DNA of 64,000 bases, taken from Mauremys mutica. Its lineage: Eukaryota > Chordata > Testudines > Geoemydidae. The stretch covers positions 14,561,951 to 14,625,950 of the forward strand of contig NC_059076.1 of assembly GCF_020497125.1 (NCBI RefSeq), given 5' to 3'. The translations under genes and the position numbers were made by a program. Shown here piece by piece: positions 41,846 to 53,113 of the stretch; positions within the stretch are counted from its first letter, which is position 1; the number at the start of each line of letters is the position of its first letter. The notes below the pieces were generated by a model. The model searched no databases, had not been told where the DNA came from, and saw only the letters and a list, made by a program, of their open reading frames with translations.

Positions 41846-43127
41846 GTGGTTGAGTCGTCAACTCAGTTAAGTGTTCGTGTCCATGTATCTGTCCCAGTGG
41901 GACCCCTGGAAACATGTGGTGTGGGTGGGAATTGGTACAGGATACACACCTGCCTTCAAGCTTCATCCCTTTCCCTATTTTTTTTTAATGTTTGTCTGCA
42001 TTTAACAGACTCTTGGGTCCAGAGTTGCAATATTTAAACTCCTTATCTGCAGACCTCATTGTGAAGGGAAATTCAGCCTCAAAGTGGTTTGTGGCTATGA
42101 AAGCTGCAAGGACTTGCACATTTGCTTAACTTGCTATGAGACTACTCATGTGTTTAAAGCACTCTGCGAGATCAGGCACATAATGATTCTTTGCTGTTAT
42201 AGGAAACAAGACAGCTCCAAGGAAAGAGCATAGAAGACACTTGCTTTATATATAAGTAATTTGCAGGGCATGTGCGTGCATGCTCTAGCTGTTAAGCACT
42301 CCCACCCCCTGCCTTGTTTTTTTAACTAGACATTTGTAAAAGCGCAGTGTCCCTTTATCTGGTTCCATCTTAACTGTGTTTCATGGAGGATATTCCCAGA
42401 AGGAAGTGTTAGACCCATAGGCACAGACTCACGACATCGTCCATGGACATATAATTTAGTGGGTGAAAGATCAACTGCTGCTTCCTTATGGAATTTGGGA
42501 GGCTTGCTGCGTCATTATATTAGACAGCCTGTGCAATGGTGGGGTATCGAGCCTTACAACCTGACCCACACAGGACCTGACTACAAGTCTGAGGTTTGGA
42601 TTGGTCTGAACATGCCAACCTGAAATTGTCAGGCTCAGGACCTGCCGGCCACTTGCCAGTGCTGAATTTTGGCCAGTGCTGAGTCCCAGCACCTCTAGGT
42701 TTGACTGTTCATAGTCCCAGCACCTCTGGGTTTGCTGTGTCAGTTATTAAAGTAAAAAAAAAATTGCTGGAGCCCGGGTACCTTTTTCCTTACAAATTAA
42801 GCACTGCCACCGCCTTGGTGCACTGGGCATTCAGCTGTGAGTGCCTCTCACTTTGCAGCCCCACCAGCGCAGTGCGGGGACTGCCAGCAAGAGTGGGGCC
42901 CACAGTTTGGGCTGGTCTCCCTGCCTTGCAAATCAGCACCAGTGAACCCTTAAAGCCACACTCCACAGTCATGTAATCTAGGCTACAACCTACAGGCCAG
43001 TTACCCTCCTGGAGCTCCTTTGTCATTACTCCTCAGAGAGGAAAAATTCTAATTGCTGGTGGAGGCTTCATTCAATGACCTCCACTAGCTTTTCTGTATG
43101 TGACATATTTTCAGGATCCACTACTGT
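41846..43127. other. Intergenic, nothing recognised
   Basis: Both strands inspected; short frames without domain. A tandem-like repeat 'tcccagcacctctrggtttg' occurs twice at 42686-42733. Confidence 0.5.
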
Positions 43128-44375
43128 AACATAAGAACGGCCATACTGAGTCAGACCAAAGTTTCATCTAGCCCAGTATCCTGTCTTCTGACAGTGGCTA
43201 ATGCCAGGTGCCCCAGAGGGAATGAACAGAACAGGTAAATCATCAAGTGATCCATCCTCTGTTGCCCATTCCCAGCTTTTGGCAAACAGAGGCCAAGGAC
43301 ACCATCCCTGCCCATCCTGGCTAATAGCCATTGATGGACCTATCCTCCATGAACTTATCTAGTTTTTTCTTGAACCCTGGTATAGTCTTGGCCTTCACAA
43401 TATCCTCTGGCAAAGAGTTCCACAGGTTGACTGTGCATTGTGTGAAAAAATACTTCCTTTTGTTTGTTTTGAACCTGCTGCCTATTAATTTCATTTGATG
43501 ACCCCTCGTTCTTGTGCTATGAGAAGGAGTAAACACTTGCTTATTTACTATCTCCACACCAGTCATGATTTCATAGACCTGTATCATAGCCCCCCTTAGT
43601 CATCTCTTTTCTAAAATGAAAAGGCCCAGTCTTATTAATCTCTCATCAATTGGAAGCTGTTCCATACCCCTAATCATTTTTGTTGCACTTTTCTGAACCT
43701 TTTCCAAATCTAATATACACTTTTTGAGATGGGGCGAATACATCTGCAAGCAATATTCAAGATCTTGGCATACCAAGGATTTATACAGAGGCAACATGAT
43801 ATTTTCTGTCTTATTATCTATCCCTTCCTTAATGATTCCCAACATTTTGTTCGCTTTTTTGACTGCAGCTGCACAATGAGTAGATATTTTCAGAGAACTA
43901 TCCACTAGGACTCCAAGATCTCTCTCTTGAGCGGTAACAGCTAATTTAGGCCCCATCATTTTATGTTTTCCAATATGTATTACTTTGCATTTATCAACAT
44001 TGATATTCATCAGCCATTTTGTTGCCCAATCATTAGGTTTGAGAGATCCTTTTGTAGTTCTTCGCAGTCTGCCTGGGACTTCACTGCCTTGAGTAGTTTT
44101 GTATCATCTGCAAATTTTGTCACCTCACAGTTTACTCCTTTTTTCCAGTTCATATATGAATATGTTCATAGAACTGGTCTCAGTACAGACTCCTGGGGGA
44201 CACCACCAGTTACCTCTCTCCAGTCTGAAAACGGATAATTTATTCCTACCCTTTGTTTCCTATCTTTTAACAAGTTATCAGTCCATGAGGGAATCTTCCC
44301 TCTTATCCCATGACAGCTTACTTTGCTTAAGAGCTGTTGGTGAGGGACCTTGTCAAAAGCTTTCTGAAAATTTAG
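43128..44375 (-). mobile_element. CR1 LINE with reverse-transcriptase C-terminal half, antisense
   Basis: On the - strand, frames at 43600-44010 and 43321-43587 encode the C-terminal RT region of a CR1-group LINE: HIGKHKMMGPKL, ERDLGVLVDSSLK, DLEYCLQMYSPHLKK, then [16 protein letters not shown] and FKKKLDKFM. The frames are separated by a stop. 5'-truncated and inactive. It is a different subfamily from the copy at 7712-9066. Confidence 0.88.
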
Positions 44376-45400
44376 GAGCTTTCAAAGGTTAGAAGGAAAT
44401 GCTGCCCCCTGAGAGAAGCGGGACCCCCCATTCCTAATGACATAGGGGTTCTATTTCTAGTCCTGACGGGTAAAATGCTTGTTGTACTTTGAACCTGAAC
44501 AAGCTCTGGGTTCTAACCCTGGCTCTGGCCTGATGGGTGAGCATAAGCAAGTCTGTGCCTCCTTTGGCAAAGTTGATGAAAAGCCCAAAACAAGAGCTAG
44601 GGAGTATTAATACTAATCCTCCTGTTACTATGAAGATGTCATGGCCATACAAAGACTTGTCCAGGTTTAACTTGACACACTGAGTAGTTCCATTGAGTCC
44701 ACTGGGATTAGTCACAGTGCAGAAGATTAAGTCTTTGCAGAATTACAGTCTTAGTCTAGTAATCTGGAGACTGAACCATGCCATTGAATTAAGTTTTTCA
44801 TTTACATTTCCCACAACTCATGTATGTCTTATTTTAGGTGAGCTTTGCTTCTTACTGCACCACTGTAAAGGAAAATAGGTAATTCGGTGCAGAAGAGAAC
44901 AGTAAATTAAGGGCTTTAAACCCCTCTATTTCACTGCTTTGACATAGCCCCATATTTGTCAGAAAGCTCAGGTCTTGGGTAACGATTCTATGTGCTATTT
45001 ATTCCACAATAAATATGTGGGCAAAGCCACATTGTGATGCTGTTGAACATACACAGAAAAAAGGAGACAAAAACACCACATCACTGGTGAGCAAACACTT
45101 TCCACAAAGCGATCACTCCACAGCTGACCTCTCAGTCCTCAGCCTCAAAGGAAACCTGCACAACACTTTCAAAAGATGAGCCTGGGCGGCTACATTCATC
45201 AGTTCACTAGACACGAAAAATCACAGTCTTGATAAAGACATTGGTTTAGTACAATTATTTGCCTTTTTTATGCCCCGTGGTTCTTTACAATATGTGCAAA
45301 CTACTTCTGCTAAACAATCCTTCCACCTTATATCCCTCTAGTTACCTTTCCCCGACCAGCAGAGCTCTGTGTAGCCTGGACATGCTACTTTCTTCGCCAG
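44376..45400. other. Intergenic, nothing recognised
   Basis: Short frames only; no repeat ends identified. Confidence 0.5.
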
Positions 45401-45404
45401 ACCC

Positions 45405-45590
45405 ACGTAAAGAAGAGCTCGGAGACGCTCAAAAGCTTGTCCTTCCTCCAACAGAATTTCGTCCAACAAAAAGCCGTTGCTGTCACCAAACTTCTCTCTT
45501 TCCTATCCTGGCACCAGTCCAGCTCCAACAACCCTGCAACCAACGTCCCCAGGCCGCTAGCCTGTGCGTTCTCCAGTGATTTTGAACAGG
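45405..45590. mobile_element. Decayed Penelope-like terminus
   Basis: AAGAAGAGCTCGGAGACGCT followed by CAAAAGCTTGTCCTTC and later CACCAGTCCAGCTCCAACAA match, with decay, the terminal family seen inside the inverted duplication at 15640-15790 and 21440-21570. No target duplication found. Confidence 0.5.
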
Positions 45591-45666
45591 TTACTCTGAT
45601 TGCAGGTAGTTGGGTATTACCTGTTGTAAAAGGGGAAGCTAGGGCTAACTCCCAGAATAAAGATTC

Positions 45667-45845
45667 CCAGGGATAGCTCAGTGGTTTGAGCATTAGCCTG
45701 CTTAAACCCAAGGTTGTGAGTTTAATTCTTGAGGGGACCATTTAGGGAACTGGGATAAAAATCTGTCTGGGGATTGGTCCTACTTTGAGCAGCGGGTTGG
45801 ACTAGATACCTCCTGAGGTCCCTTCCAATCCTGATATTCTAAGAT
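45667..45845 (+). mobile_element. tRNA-derived SINE, near full length
   Basis: GGGATAGCTCAGTGGTTTGA (A-box region), AGGTTGTGAGTTTAATTC (B-box region), the 'ggggattggtcctactttga' body, and the CR1-like tail 'ggtcccttccaatcctgata' ending in ttctaagatcctg. Confidence 0.9.
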
Positions 45846-47580
45846 CCTGTAGGCAGCTTTTTTTTTTAATCTGAATGGTATATTTTTATTTAAATTAATC
45901 CACAGATCCTACCAAAACATCTCTGGACAAATAAGGTGGGTGCTGGCCATAGTGCATAAAATATTTACTCAGTGACGTCTTTGCAAGAGACAGCCACTTG
46001 ACCACACACCCATTTTAAAGCAATTATACCAGAAATTTCTATTTTTAGGATGTTAGCTGTACAGTACTAAAGTGAAACATAGCAACTTAACAGACAAGCA
46101 AAAAAAAAATTGAGAGAAAGCCAGCGTGTTCCTTGGCAAATTTCATTAGTGGCCATCATGGAGGGCTTTTTTCCCCTTCATACAGAAGACACCATCTTCA
46201 TAGACATCCAGCGGTTTTTTAAGTCCATAGCTTTCTGTTCCCGTAGGCAGCTGCAGGGAAGGCACCTTCCTACCTACGTTCACACGGCGCTCAGAGCCCT
46301 GGTTCAGAGTCCGCCGGCGGAGTCAGCAAAGCAAAGGTCCCCCGCATCCTGAGCGTGCGATCAGCCTTCAGGGCTCCCAGTCAGTCCACCCCGGCTTCCT
46401 TTTCCTCTTCAACCGGCCCGGCCGGGCGGGGCAAGGGGGACCCTTCCTTGAGCCCAGGCTTGCTCGAGCTGCAAGCGCCGGTGTCCCCGACAGGGGTAGG
46501 ACACCCCCCCCCCGCCCCGTCCTACCCAACCCAGCGGTGCTGACGGGTGTGGTGCCTTTACTCTGACATTAGCCGCCTGCCCCCCGGACTCCCCGTCTGC
46601 TGCCAGCACACCGGCTTGCGCAGCACTGGCAGGGTCACCCGGTGGAGCTGGGAATCACCTGCCCGCTGCAGGGTGCACAGACACACTCGCATGGTTCGAG
46701 CTCTTCCCCTCCCAGACGTGACGGAGCAAAGTCCTTCAGCCGGGCTCTCCTGGGGCTCACGGGAGCGGGCTGCTCGCAGGGACTAGATCACCCGCAGGGC
46801 GTTTCTCGCGGTGCGCAGGAGCACCAGTGGAAGGGCACAGCCAGTGCGCGCCCAGTGCACGTTATAGCTCGCACCGCGGGGATGCTGAGTACCAGTTCAC
46901 AGCTGCCAAACAGATAACACAGTGGGGCCATGTCGTGAAACCAGCTGTGATTTCAACAAGCAGCTTGGACACCCGTGCCGGGCTGTGACCCCAGCGGTGT
47001 CCTCCAGGGCCTTTCAGTAAGAGCGGGATCTCCAGGCCATGCGTGCTACAGGCTGGGGGTACATGAAAGCAGCAGCTGTTTCCGTGTTCCTTGTCCGCCT
47101 AAAACACCAAGTGAAGTCACTGCGGAAACCCTGGCACTTGGCGGTGAAAGGGAATTTCACCCTTAATTACAGCTGCAGCAGGACGGGGGCTTAGAACAAA
47201 CTGCTGTCGGTTTGTCATTGTTAAAGGGAGAAAAAGTATTTTCACAGCCTGCTTATTGCACAAAGAGAAATAAACTGAAAATCAGGTGGCCGAAAATATT
47301 CCTTTAATTCTGTCACTTTTTCTCCTCCTCCCAAACAATGGCAAAGCAGGGAACACGGGGGCTAGTGGAAAACGCCGAACATGTGACCATGTTTTTGAAA
47401 TGCAAAACATCCTTGTGGCTCTGTGCCGGTGACACACCTCGCCCATCCGTGGCTTTCCAGCTCTGGCCGCTCGGGTAGGAGGAACGGGACTGTCACTATG
47501 CGAGCATCGCCTTCTCCGGGACAGAGCAAACTTTAAAGCCGGTCCTCGCCCACATGCAGCGCCCTTCCTCCGCTTCGGAG
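45846..47580. other. Intergenic; contains duplicated block B
   Basis: GC-rich from about 46240 to 46900 with several frames but no recognised domain or splice structure. Block B is at 47086-47285. Confidence 0.5.
47086..47285 (+). repeat. Paralogous block B (with 37010-37270)
   Basis: Same order of matching words as block A (CCGCCTAAAACACCAAGTGA, GCGGAAACCCTGGCAC, GGGAGAAAAAGTATTTTCAC, CAGCCTGCTTATTGCAC), with more divergence and indels than the chemokine exon 1 copies show. Confidence 0.7.
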
Positions 47581-48370
47581 CAGGGCCGCCCAGAGGGGGG
47601 GGAGCAAAAGGGGCAATTTGCCCCGGGCCCCGGCCTCCGCGGGGGCCCCCAAGAGAAGAGCGGAGGCTCCCGCCTCCGCCCCTCTCCTGGAGCCTCAGCG
47701 CATCAAGCGCCGAGTCTCCGGCCGAGCCCCTGAGCCCCGCCCCGCTCAGAGCCGCGTGGGGAGGGGGCGGGGCTGGGAGCTCCAACGGGGCCTGAGCCCC
47801 GCCCCGCTCAGAGCCGCGTGGGGAGGGGGCGGGGCTGGGAGCTTCAACGGGCCTGAGCCCCGCCCCGCTCAGAGCCGCGTGGGGAGGGGGCGGGGCTGGG
47901 AGCTCCAACGGGGCCTCAGCCCCGCCCCGCTCAGAGCGCCGTGGGGAGGGGGCGTGGCAGCTGCCTCCGCTGGGCGTGGAGCTCACAGCCCCGCCCCCTC
48001 CCCACGCGGCTCTGAGCGGGACGGAGCTCAGGCCCCGCCGGAGACGCGCTCGGGGCCGGGGTAAGGGGCTGGGGCCGGGGGAAGCGGGACCCGCCGCCGC
48101 AGCGCAGCCCGGTCTTCGGCGGCGGGGGGCCCCTTCTGTTCCGGGACCCGCCGCCGAAGTGCCCGGAAGGCCCGCGGCGGGGACCCCCCCCCACCAAATT
48201 ACCGCCGAAGACTGGGCTGCGCTTCGGCGGCGGGTCCCGCTTCGGCGGTAATTCGGCGGCGGGGGGGCTCCCGCCGCGGGTCTTCAGGGCACTTTGGCGA
48301 CGGGTCCCGGAACGGAAGGGCCCCCCGCCGCCGTAGACCCCGGGCCCCCGGAATCCTCTGGGCGGCCCTG
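47581..48370. mobile_element. hAT-type MITE with internal minisatellite
   Basis: Perfect 8-bp target duplication CTTCGGAG at 47573-47580 and 48371-48378; ends CAGGGCCGCCCAGAG and CTCTGGGCGGCCCTG. It is unusually long because of a 62-bp tandem at 47731-47975 and an inverted copy of that unit at 47976-48035. The CpG-rich interior gives long spurious frames. Confidence 0.92.
47731..47975. repeat. 62-bp minisatellite, 4 copies
   Basis: Units start TGAGCCCCGCCCCGCTCAGA at 47731, 47793, 47854 and (TCAG variant) 47916. Each ends in a GGGGAGGGGGCGGGGCTGGG segment. Confidence 0.93.
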
Positions 48371-48689
48371 CTTCGGAGTCCCGGGCAGAGAATGCCCCAG
48401 GGGGTGAATTTTGATTTCTGAAGCTTGGGTGATATGGGGCTGGATCGTGCAGCTCTTAGGGGAAGCTCCCCCTAACTGCAGAGGGAAGTTTTGCCCACGG
48501 ACTGCAGAATCGGGCTCCATTTCTTTTGTGGACTGAGTTGGTTCAGAGGCGTCTGTGCTTTGAACAGAAAAAAAACAGCCTCGCAATCGCTTCCTTTTTT
48601 AAGCTGGTTAATAACATATGTCCTGGGTGTTCTGCACAGCTGCTGCTTGGTCTGCGCGTGTGTTGCAGTTCCCACTGTGAACGTTACTG

Positions 48690-49050
48690 GTGACCCCCCT
48701 TAACAGCTATTCAGGCCGCCACTAGGGGAAAGCAGAAGCCTCAGGTACACAGTAACCTGAACTTTTGAACTGTCTTTTCTCCTCTGCCTTAAAGCAGAAG
48801 GAACTAGCTCCAAGTTGGTTTTCACTGACCAGGTAACGGTTTCACCCGGTCTGGCAACCACCAATGAAGTGTTAACAGGGCATGGTCTTTGTCTGAAAGT
48901 GTATAAAAAGTTTGTGAAATTTGTATGAAGCAGAGTTTTTTGTACCTGAGTACAGAACTCTCCTTTTTTCTGCAGAATAAAGCAATCTTTCCTTATCCCT
49001 GTCAGGCTGTTATTGGCTCTCAGCTAGAGGGACCCGATATTTCGTAACAC
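48690..49050 (+). mobile_element. Possible solo LTR
   Basis: A TATA-like GTATAAAAAG at 48901-48910 is followed at about 48977 by an AATAAAG signal, then an end at ATATTTCGTAACA. Order and spacing are LTR-like, but the left end and target duplication were not resolved. Confidence 0.45.
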
Positions 49051-49200
49051 CACAGATCACACTGGTTTTACTGTTTTGAACGTCTGGTAATTTTTATGGC
49101 TTCTCTCTTCGGCCCATCTGGCTGCCAGAGCAGGAGCTGTTCCGAAGCTCTCACTGGCAGCCTGGAGAGACAGAAGGTCTTGCTCACTGTTAAGTTAGTG

Positions 49201-49514
49201 CAGGGGTCGGCAACCTTTCAGCAGCGCTGTGCCGAGTCTTCATTATTCACTCTGATTTAAGGTTCCGTGTGCCAGTAACACATTTTAATGTTTTTGGAAG
49301 GTCTCTTTCTAGAAGTCGCTAATATAGAACTAAACTATTGTTGTATGTAAAGTAAATAAGGTTTTTTAAATGTTTAAGAAGCTTCATTTAAAATTAAATT
49401 CAAATGCAGAGCCCCTCCGACCCAACCGCTGGCCAGGACCCGGGCAGTGTAAGTGCCGCTGAAAATCAGCTCCTGTGCTGCCTTTGGCACGGTGCCGTAG
49501 GTTGCCAACCCCTG
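49201..49514. mobile_element. hAT-type MITE (CAGGGGTCGGCAACC family), copy 2
   Basis: Perfect 8-bp target duplication AGTTAGTG at 49193-49200 and 49515-49522; same body as 7795-8105. Confidence 0.93.
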
Positions 49515-49724
49515 AGTTAGTGCATGTAAATCAATAGTCCTGAGACTTTCACATCACCAGGCTGCACTGAGTGATTTGTCCCTGGACTTTACAGTAGGGT
49601 AGCTGGGGTGGGAGTGGGGGCAGCGGAGCACAAGTGTTAGCCAAAAATGGGCTCGTTTCTCCCCGGAGCTAACCAATTACTCCAAAGAGAGACACAGAGA
49701 GCAAAATTGAGTTTCCCCACGAGA

Positions 49725-50139
49725 GTTTTTCGGGGCCCCTGGAGCGGGGTCCCTCACGGGGTCCCTCACTCGCTCCGGGGGGGCCGGAAAACACTTGCGG
49801 GGCCGGGCGCAGGAGCTTCTTTGCTCCTGGTCTTCGCCTGCGGGGGGTCCTTCTGCTCCGGGATAGAAGGACCCCCAGCAGGCGAATTACCGCAGAAGCG
49901 GGACCCACCGCGGAACTGCAGCCCGGTCTTCGGCGGCGCGGGGGGGGGCCCTTCCATTCCGGGACCCGCCGCCGAAGTGCCCGCCGCGGAAGACCGGGCT
50001 GCACTTTGGCGGCGGGTCCGCCTTCCGCGGTAATTCGGCAGCAGGGGGGGCCCCGCACTTCGGAGGTGGGTCCCGGAATGGAAGGGGCCCCCCGCTGCCG
50101 AAGACCCCAGGCCCCTAGAATTCTCTGGGCGGCCCTGCT
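49725..50139. mobile_element. hAT-type MITE, rearranged (GGGCGGCCCTG family)
   Basis: Right end TTCTCTGGGCGGCCCTG as in 48370. The left part (CGAGAGTTTTTCGGGGCCCC) matches the middle of 38105-38392. Inverted internal repeats (CTTCGGCGGCG / CGCCGCCGAAG). The left terminus is not resolved. Confidence 0.7.
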
Positions 50140-51276
50140 TATACAGACTGTTTATTGAGCGATCAGCTGAGCGGGTGCCCCCCTCGACTAATGCCAGAGG
50201 AAGGACACCCCGAAAGAAGATTTTTACCACACATATATAGTATTATTGACGTCATATCAGACCATACTGATAGCAACATGTTTTCCTAAGATCAGGGACA
50301 GTGGGTACATAGGTTTATTTACCTGCTGATGCATCATTCCACCTATCTCTCATTGACCAGAGTATTGTTTGTTAAGACAAGTCACAAACTCTTAATGATT
50401 GCATAACAGAATCAAAATCAAATTATGTTATCTATCACAAGCGGCGCCGTTTACATTTCTTGGTTGCTGTGTCCGCCAGATGCAACAAACCAGAAGTAGA
50501 TTTTTGGTGCCAACAGTCAACAGTGAAATACGAGCTCATGCTCAGACTCAAGGGGGTTCATTTAGCAGTGAACTGCCAATTTGCTCCCTTAGCTCCCCCG
50601 TGAGGGGGGAAGTTTGTCCGTGTTTCCGAGCCTGCAGATTGCTGCGCACTAGCGATAACCCCCGAGCAAGCCGGGTCCCTGCCGCTTAACATCAGCCCAG
50701 GCTGCTGGGCGGGTCGCCGGCGCTCAGGCTGGGCGGGGCTGTCCGAGGAGTGAACCAGTCTCCTAACGGGAGCGACAGCGGCGGGGGCAGAGCTGGGCCG
50801 CTGCACCCCAGGGAGAGCCCGCGGGGCTGGGAACTAGCCCGAGGGGGCACGGGCGGGGGGACCCATCCCGCGCCCTGCTCCCGCCGTTCCCCCACCCCGG
50901 CTTCGCTGTAAGAACTGGGGCCACGGCGCCTTCACCTGGAGCCTGAAATAGCTCGGCCAGATCCCACGGGCAGCCTGTGGTCCGAGCCCGCCTGCCTCGC
51001 CCAGGGGCACCCGGGCTGCACCCCCGCCCCGGCACCCCGCGCTGCCACACCCGGGTCTAGGGGTAATTAAACATGAACAGCGAACCGCGGGGCTTTCGGG
51101 CTTAGGAAATGGGTTATCGAAACTCCAGGAACCCGCTCCCTGCAGGGCAGGGGATCCCGGGCTCGGTGCGGGGATCGCTACTGCGGGAGTGAAGGTGGCT
51201 GGATTGGGGGCTCCGGGCGGGGATCCCGGGGCCCCGGCCAGTCCCCGAACCCAGCCCTTGGCGCGGGGCCGGGGCA
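50140..51276. other. Intergenic, GC-rich towards the right
   Basis: No exon recognised. The CpG-rich part from 50690 precedes the second chemokine promoter. Confidence 0.5.
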
Positions 51277-51598
51277 GGCGGGTCCCAGCTGAAGCGGGTT
51301 TCTCCGGCCGCTCCGCCCCCTCTGCCCCGGGAATTTCCCGGCCGGGTCCCGCGGGGATAAAAGCGGCCGCGGGGCGCTGCGGTGGCTCAGAGCTGAGCCG
51401 AGCCCAGATCCCAGCACCAGCCTCCGTCAGCGCCAGCCCGGACCATGAGCCGCCCCCGGAGCTTCACCCCCGGCAGCCCCCTGCTGCTGCTGCTGCTGCT
51501 AGCGGCCTGCGCCGCGCTGTGCCGGGGTGAGGGGCTCGCTGCGCCAGGGGGCGGGACCCGGACCGGGCTGGGGGAGTCTCGCTTCCCACTGGGGAGTG
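51277..51598 (+). pseudogene. Second chemokine copy: promoter, exon 1 and start of intron 1
   Basis: Near-identical to 39712-40030: GGGAATTTCCC (51329-51339), GGATAAAAGC at 51355-51364, ATG at 51445, and a signal-peptide exon 51445-51526 ending at the donor GGTGAGG. The leucine run has two extra codons and two substitutions (E5R, A8T) against the first copy. The exon is intact, but the homologous intron resumes only at 53071 after an LTR, stops at about 53113, and is followed by further transposons; no exons 2-4 are seen to the window end. It may be a dead fragment or a gene with an intron of more than 12 kb. Confidence 0.85.
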
Positions 51599-53070
51599 TG
51601 TAAGCGGGAAATGGGTTCGCTATTGTAGGGCGCTTCCCTGGCTTCTGCACTACCCCGTCTGGTGAAATGGGCTAGTGGAAGGATCTGAGTCCTGCTCCCA
51701 TTCCCTTTACCCAGAGGCCTCCCTGCCCTGGAGATCTCCCCTTCCACCCTCCTGTCTGGCAGAGCCCTCCTAACCCGGACAAGGCTGGGCCCAGGATTCC
51801 TGGGCGGCTGGACCCCCAACCCTACTGTGGTCACCCAGGACAGGAGCTAGGGTGTCCCCACTCCAGGATGTTCTCTCTGCACTGGGCACCTCCCTGACCA
51901 GGGCCGGCTCCAGGCCCCAGCACGCCAAGCGCGTGCTTGGGGCGGCATGCCGCGGGGGGCGCTCTGCTGGTTGCCAGGAGGGCGGCAGGTGGCTCCGGTG
52001 GACCTCCCACAGACGTGCCTGCGGAGGGTCTGCTGGTCACGCGGCTCTGGTGGAGCATTCGCAGGCACGCCTGTGGGAGGTCCACTGGAGCCGCGGGACC
52101 GGCGACCGGCAGAGCGCTCCCCACGGCGTGCCGCCCTGCTTGGGGTGGTGAAATGGCTAGAGCCGCCCCTGTCCCTGACCCACTGATCATTTCATACAAT
52201 TTAAAGCAAATACAATTTATTTAATCAGCAATTAGTTTAAAAAAGAATAAGGAACAATGGGAAAGGTTCAGGGAAAACACATTACCCTGCTCTGTGGCAG
52301 GGAACATCACAAACAGTGTCTCTGGAACGTCAGGGCAGTTCAGTCTGTTCCTTGTAGGTCCCTGGCCTCCTTCTCAGGCCGTGGCTGTGCTGCAGGGACG
52401 CTGTGGGTTGGACACTTGCTCTGGTGGTGGCCACACACCTCCGGGCGTTGGGTGGCGGGACCCTTCTTCCCAGCACCAGCCCCCTGTCGGGTTCAGATCC
52501 CCCTCCCAGTCTGGCCTGCAAGGACCCTTGGCTGGCAGTGTCTTTCTGCGCTGGGTCCTCTGCCTAGAATCCCCTCTTGGCTGGTTCCAGTTGCTCACCG
52601 CATCCGGCTCCAGACTGCTCCAGCCCCAGCTCCACTGTTCTAGCTCCGGCTCCACTCTGCCTCAGCAGGGAGGCTGCTCTGCCTCCAGCCCCCTGGGCTG
52701 CTTCTCACAGGTCTGCTCTGTGGGCTGCTTCTGTGACTCTGCTCCCAGCTCTCACCTGCTTCCTGGGCTGCTTTTCTGGCCCCTCTGGATCCGGCACAGC
52801 TCTGCTCCCCAGCTCGGCTTGGGCCCCTGCTCTGTCTGACCCAGGCAATTCCAGCTCACATGGAGGACGGGACCCTGGTCTCCTGACTCCCTGATTAGCC
52901 TGCTCGCCCTGTCAGTCTGGCGCCCTGGCCTCTCCTCATTGTTCCTGGGGACTGTCAGTCTCAGGGTCCTTATTTCCCATCATCCCTTCCCCTTTCTTTT
53001 GGCACTGGGAGTTAGCCAACCCCAAAAAAACCTCACTGAGTCTTAGTAAGGGGACAACAGTCCCCTTACA
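51599..53070 (-). mobile_element. LTR-like insertion in the second chemokine intron
   Basis: Interrupts the intron-1 homology between CTTCCCACTGG and CTTGGAAGGA. On the - strand it runs from TGTAAGGGGACTGTTG to CCCGCTTACA, a TG...CA element with TGTAAG/CTTACA ends. No clean target duplication. A MITE is nested at 51899-52171. I judge it a solo LTR of an unnamed family. Confidence 0.6.
51899..52171. mobile_element. hAT-type MITE (CAGGGCCGGCTCCAGG family)
   Basis: Perfect 8-bp target duplication TCCCTGAC at 51891-51898 and 52172-52179; close relative of 29671-29944. Confidence 0.93.
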
Positions 53071-53113
53071 CTTGGAAGGATGGATGGGACCCAGGTGTCT
53101 GGGAGCTGGCCGT

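Noticed and set aside
47282..47986. 234-codon Pro/Ser-rich frame with internal repeats
   Set aside because: Translation of the 62-bp minisatellite in a MITE.
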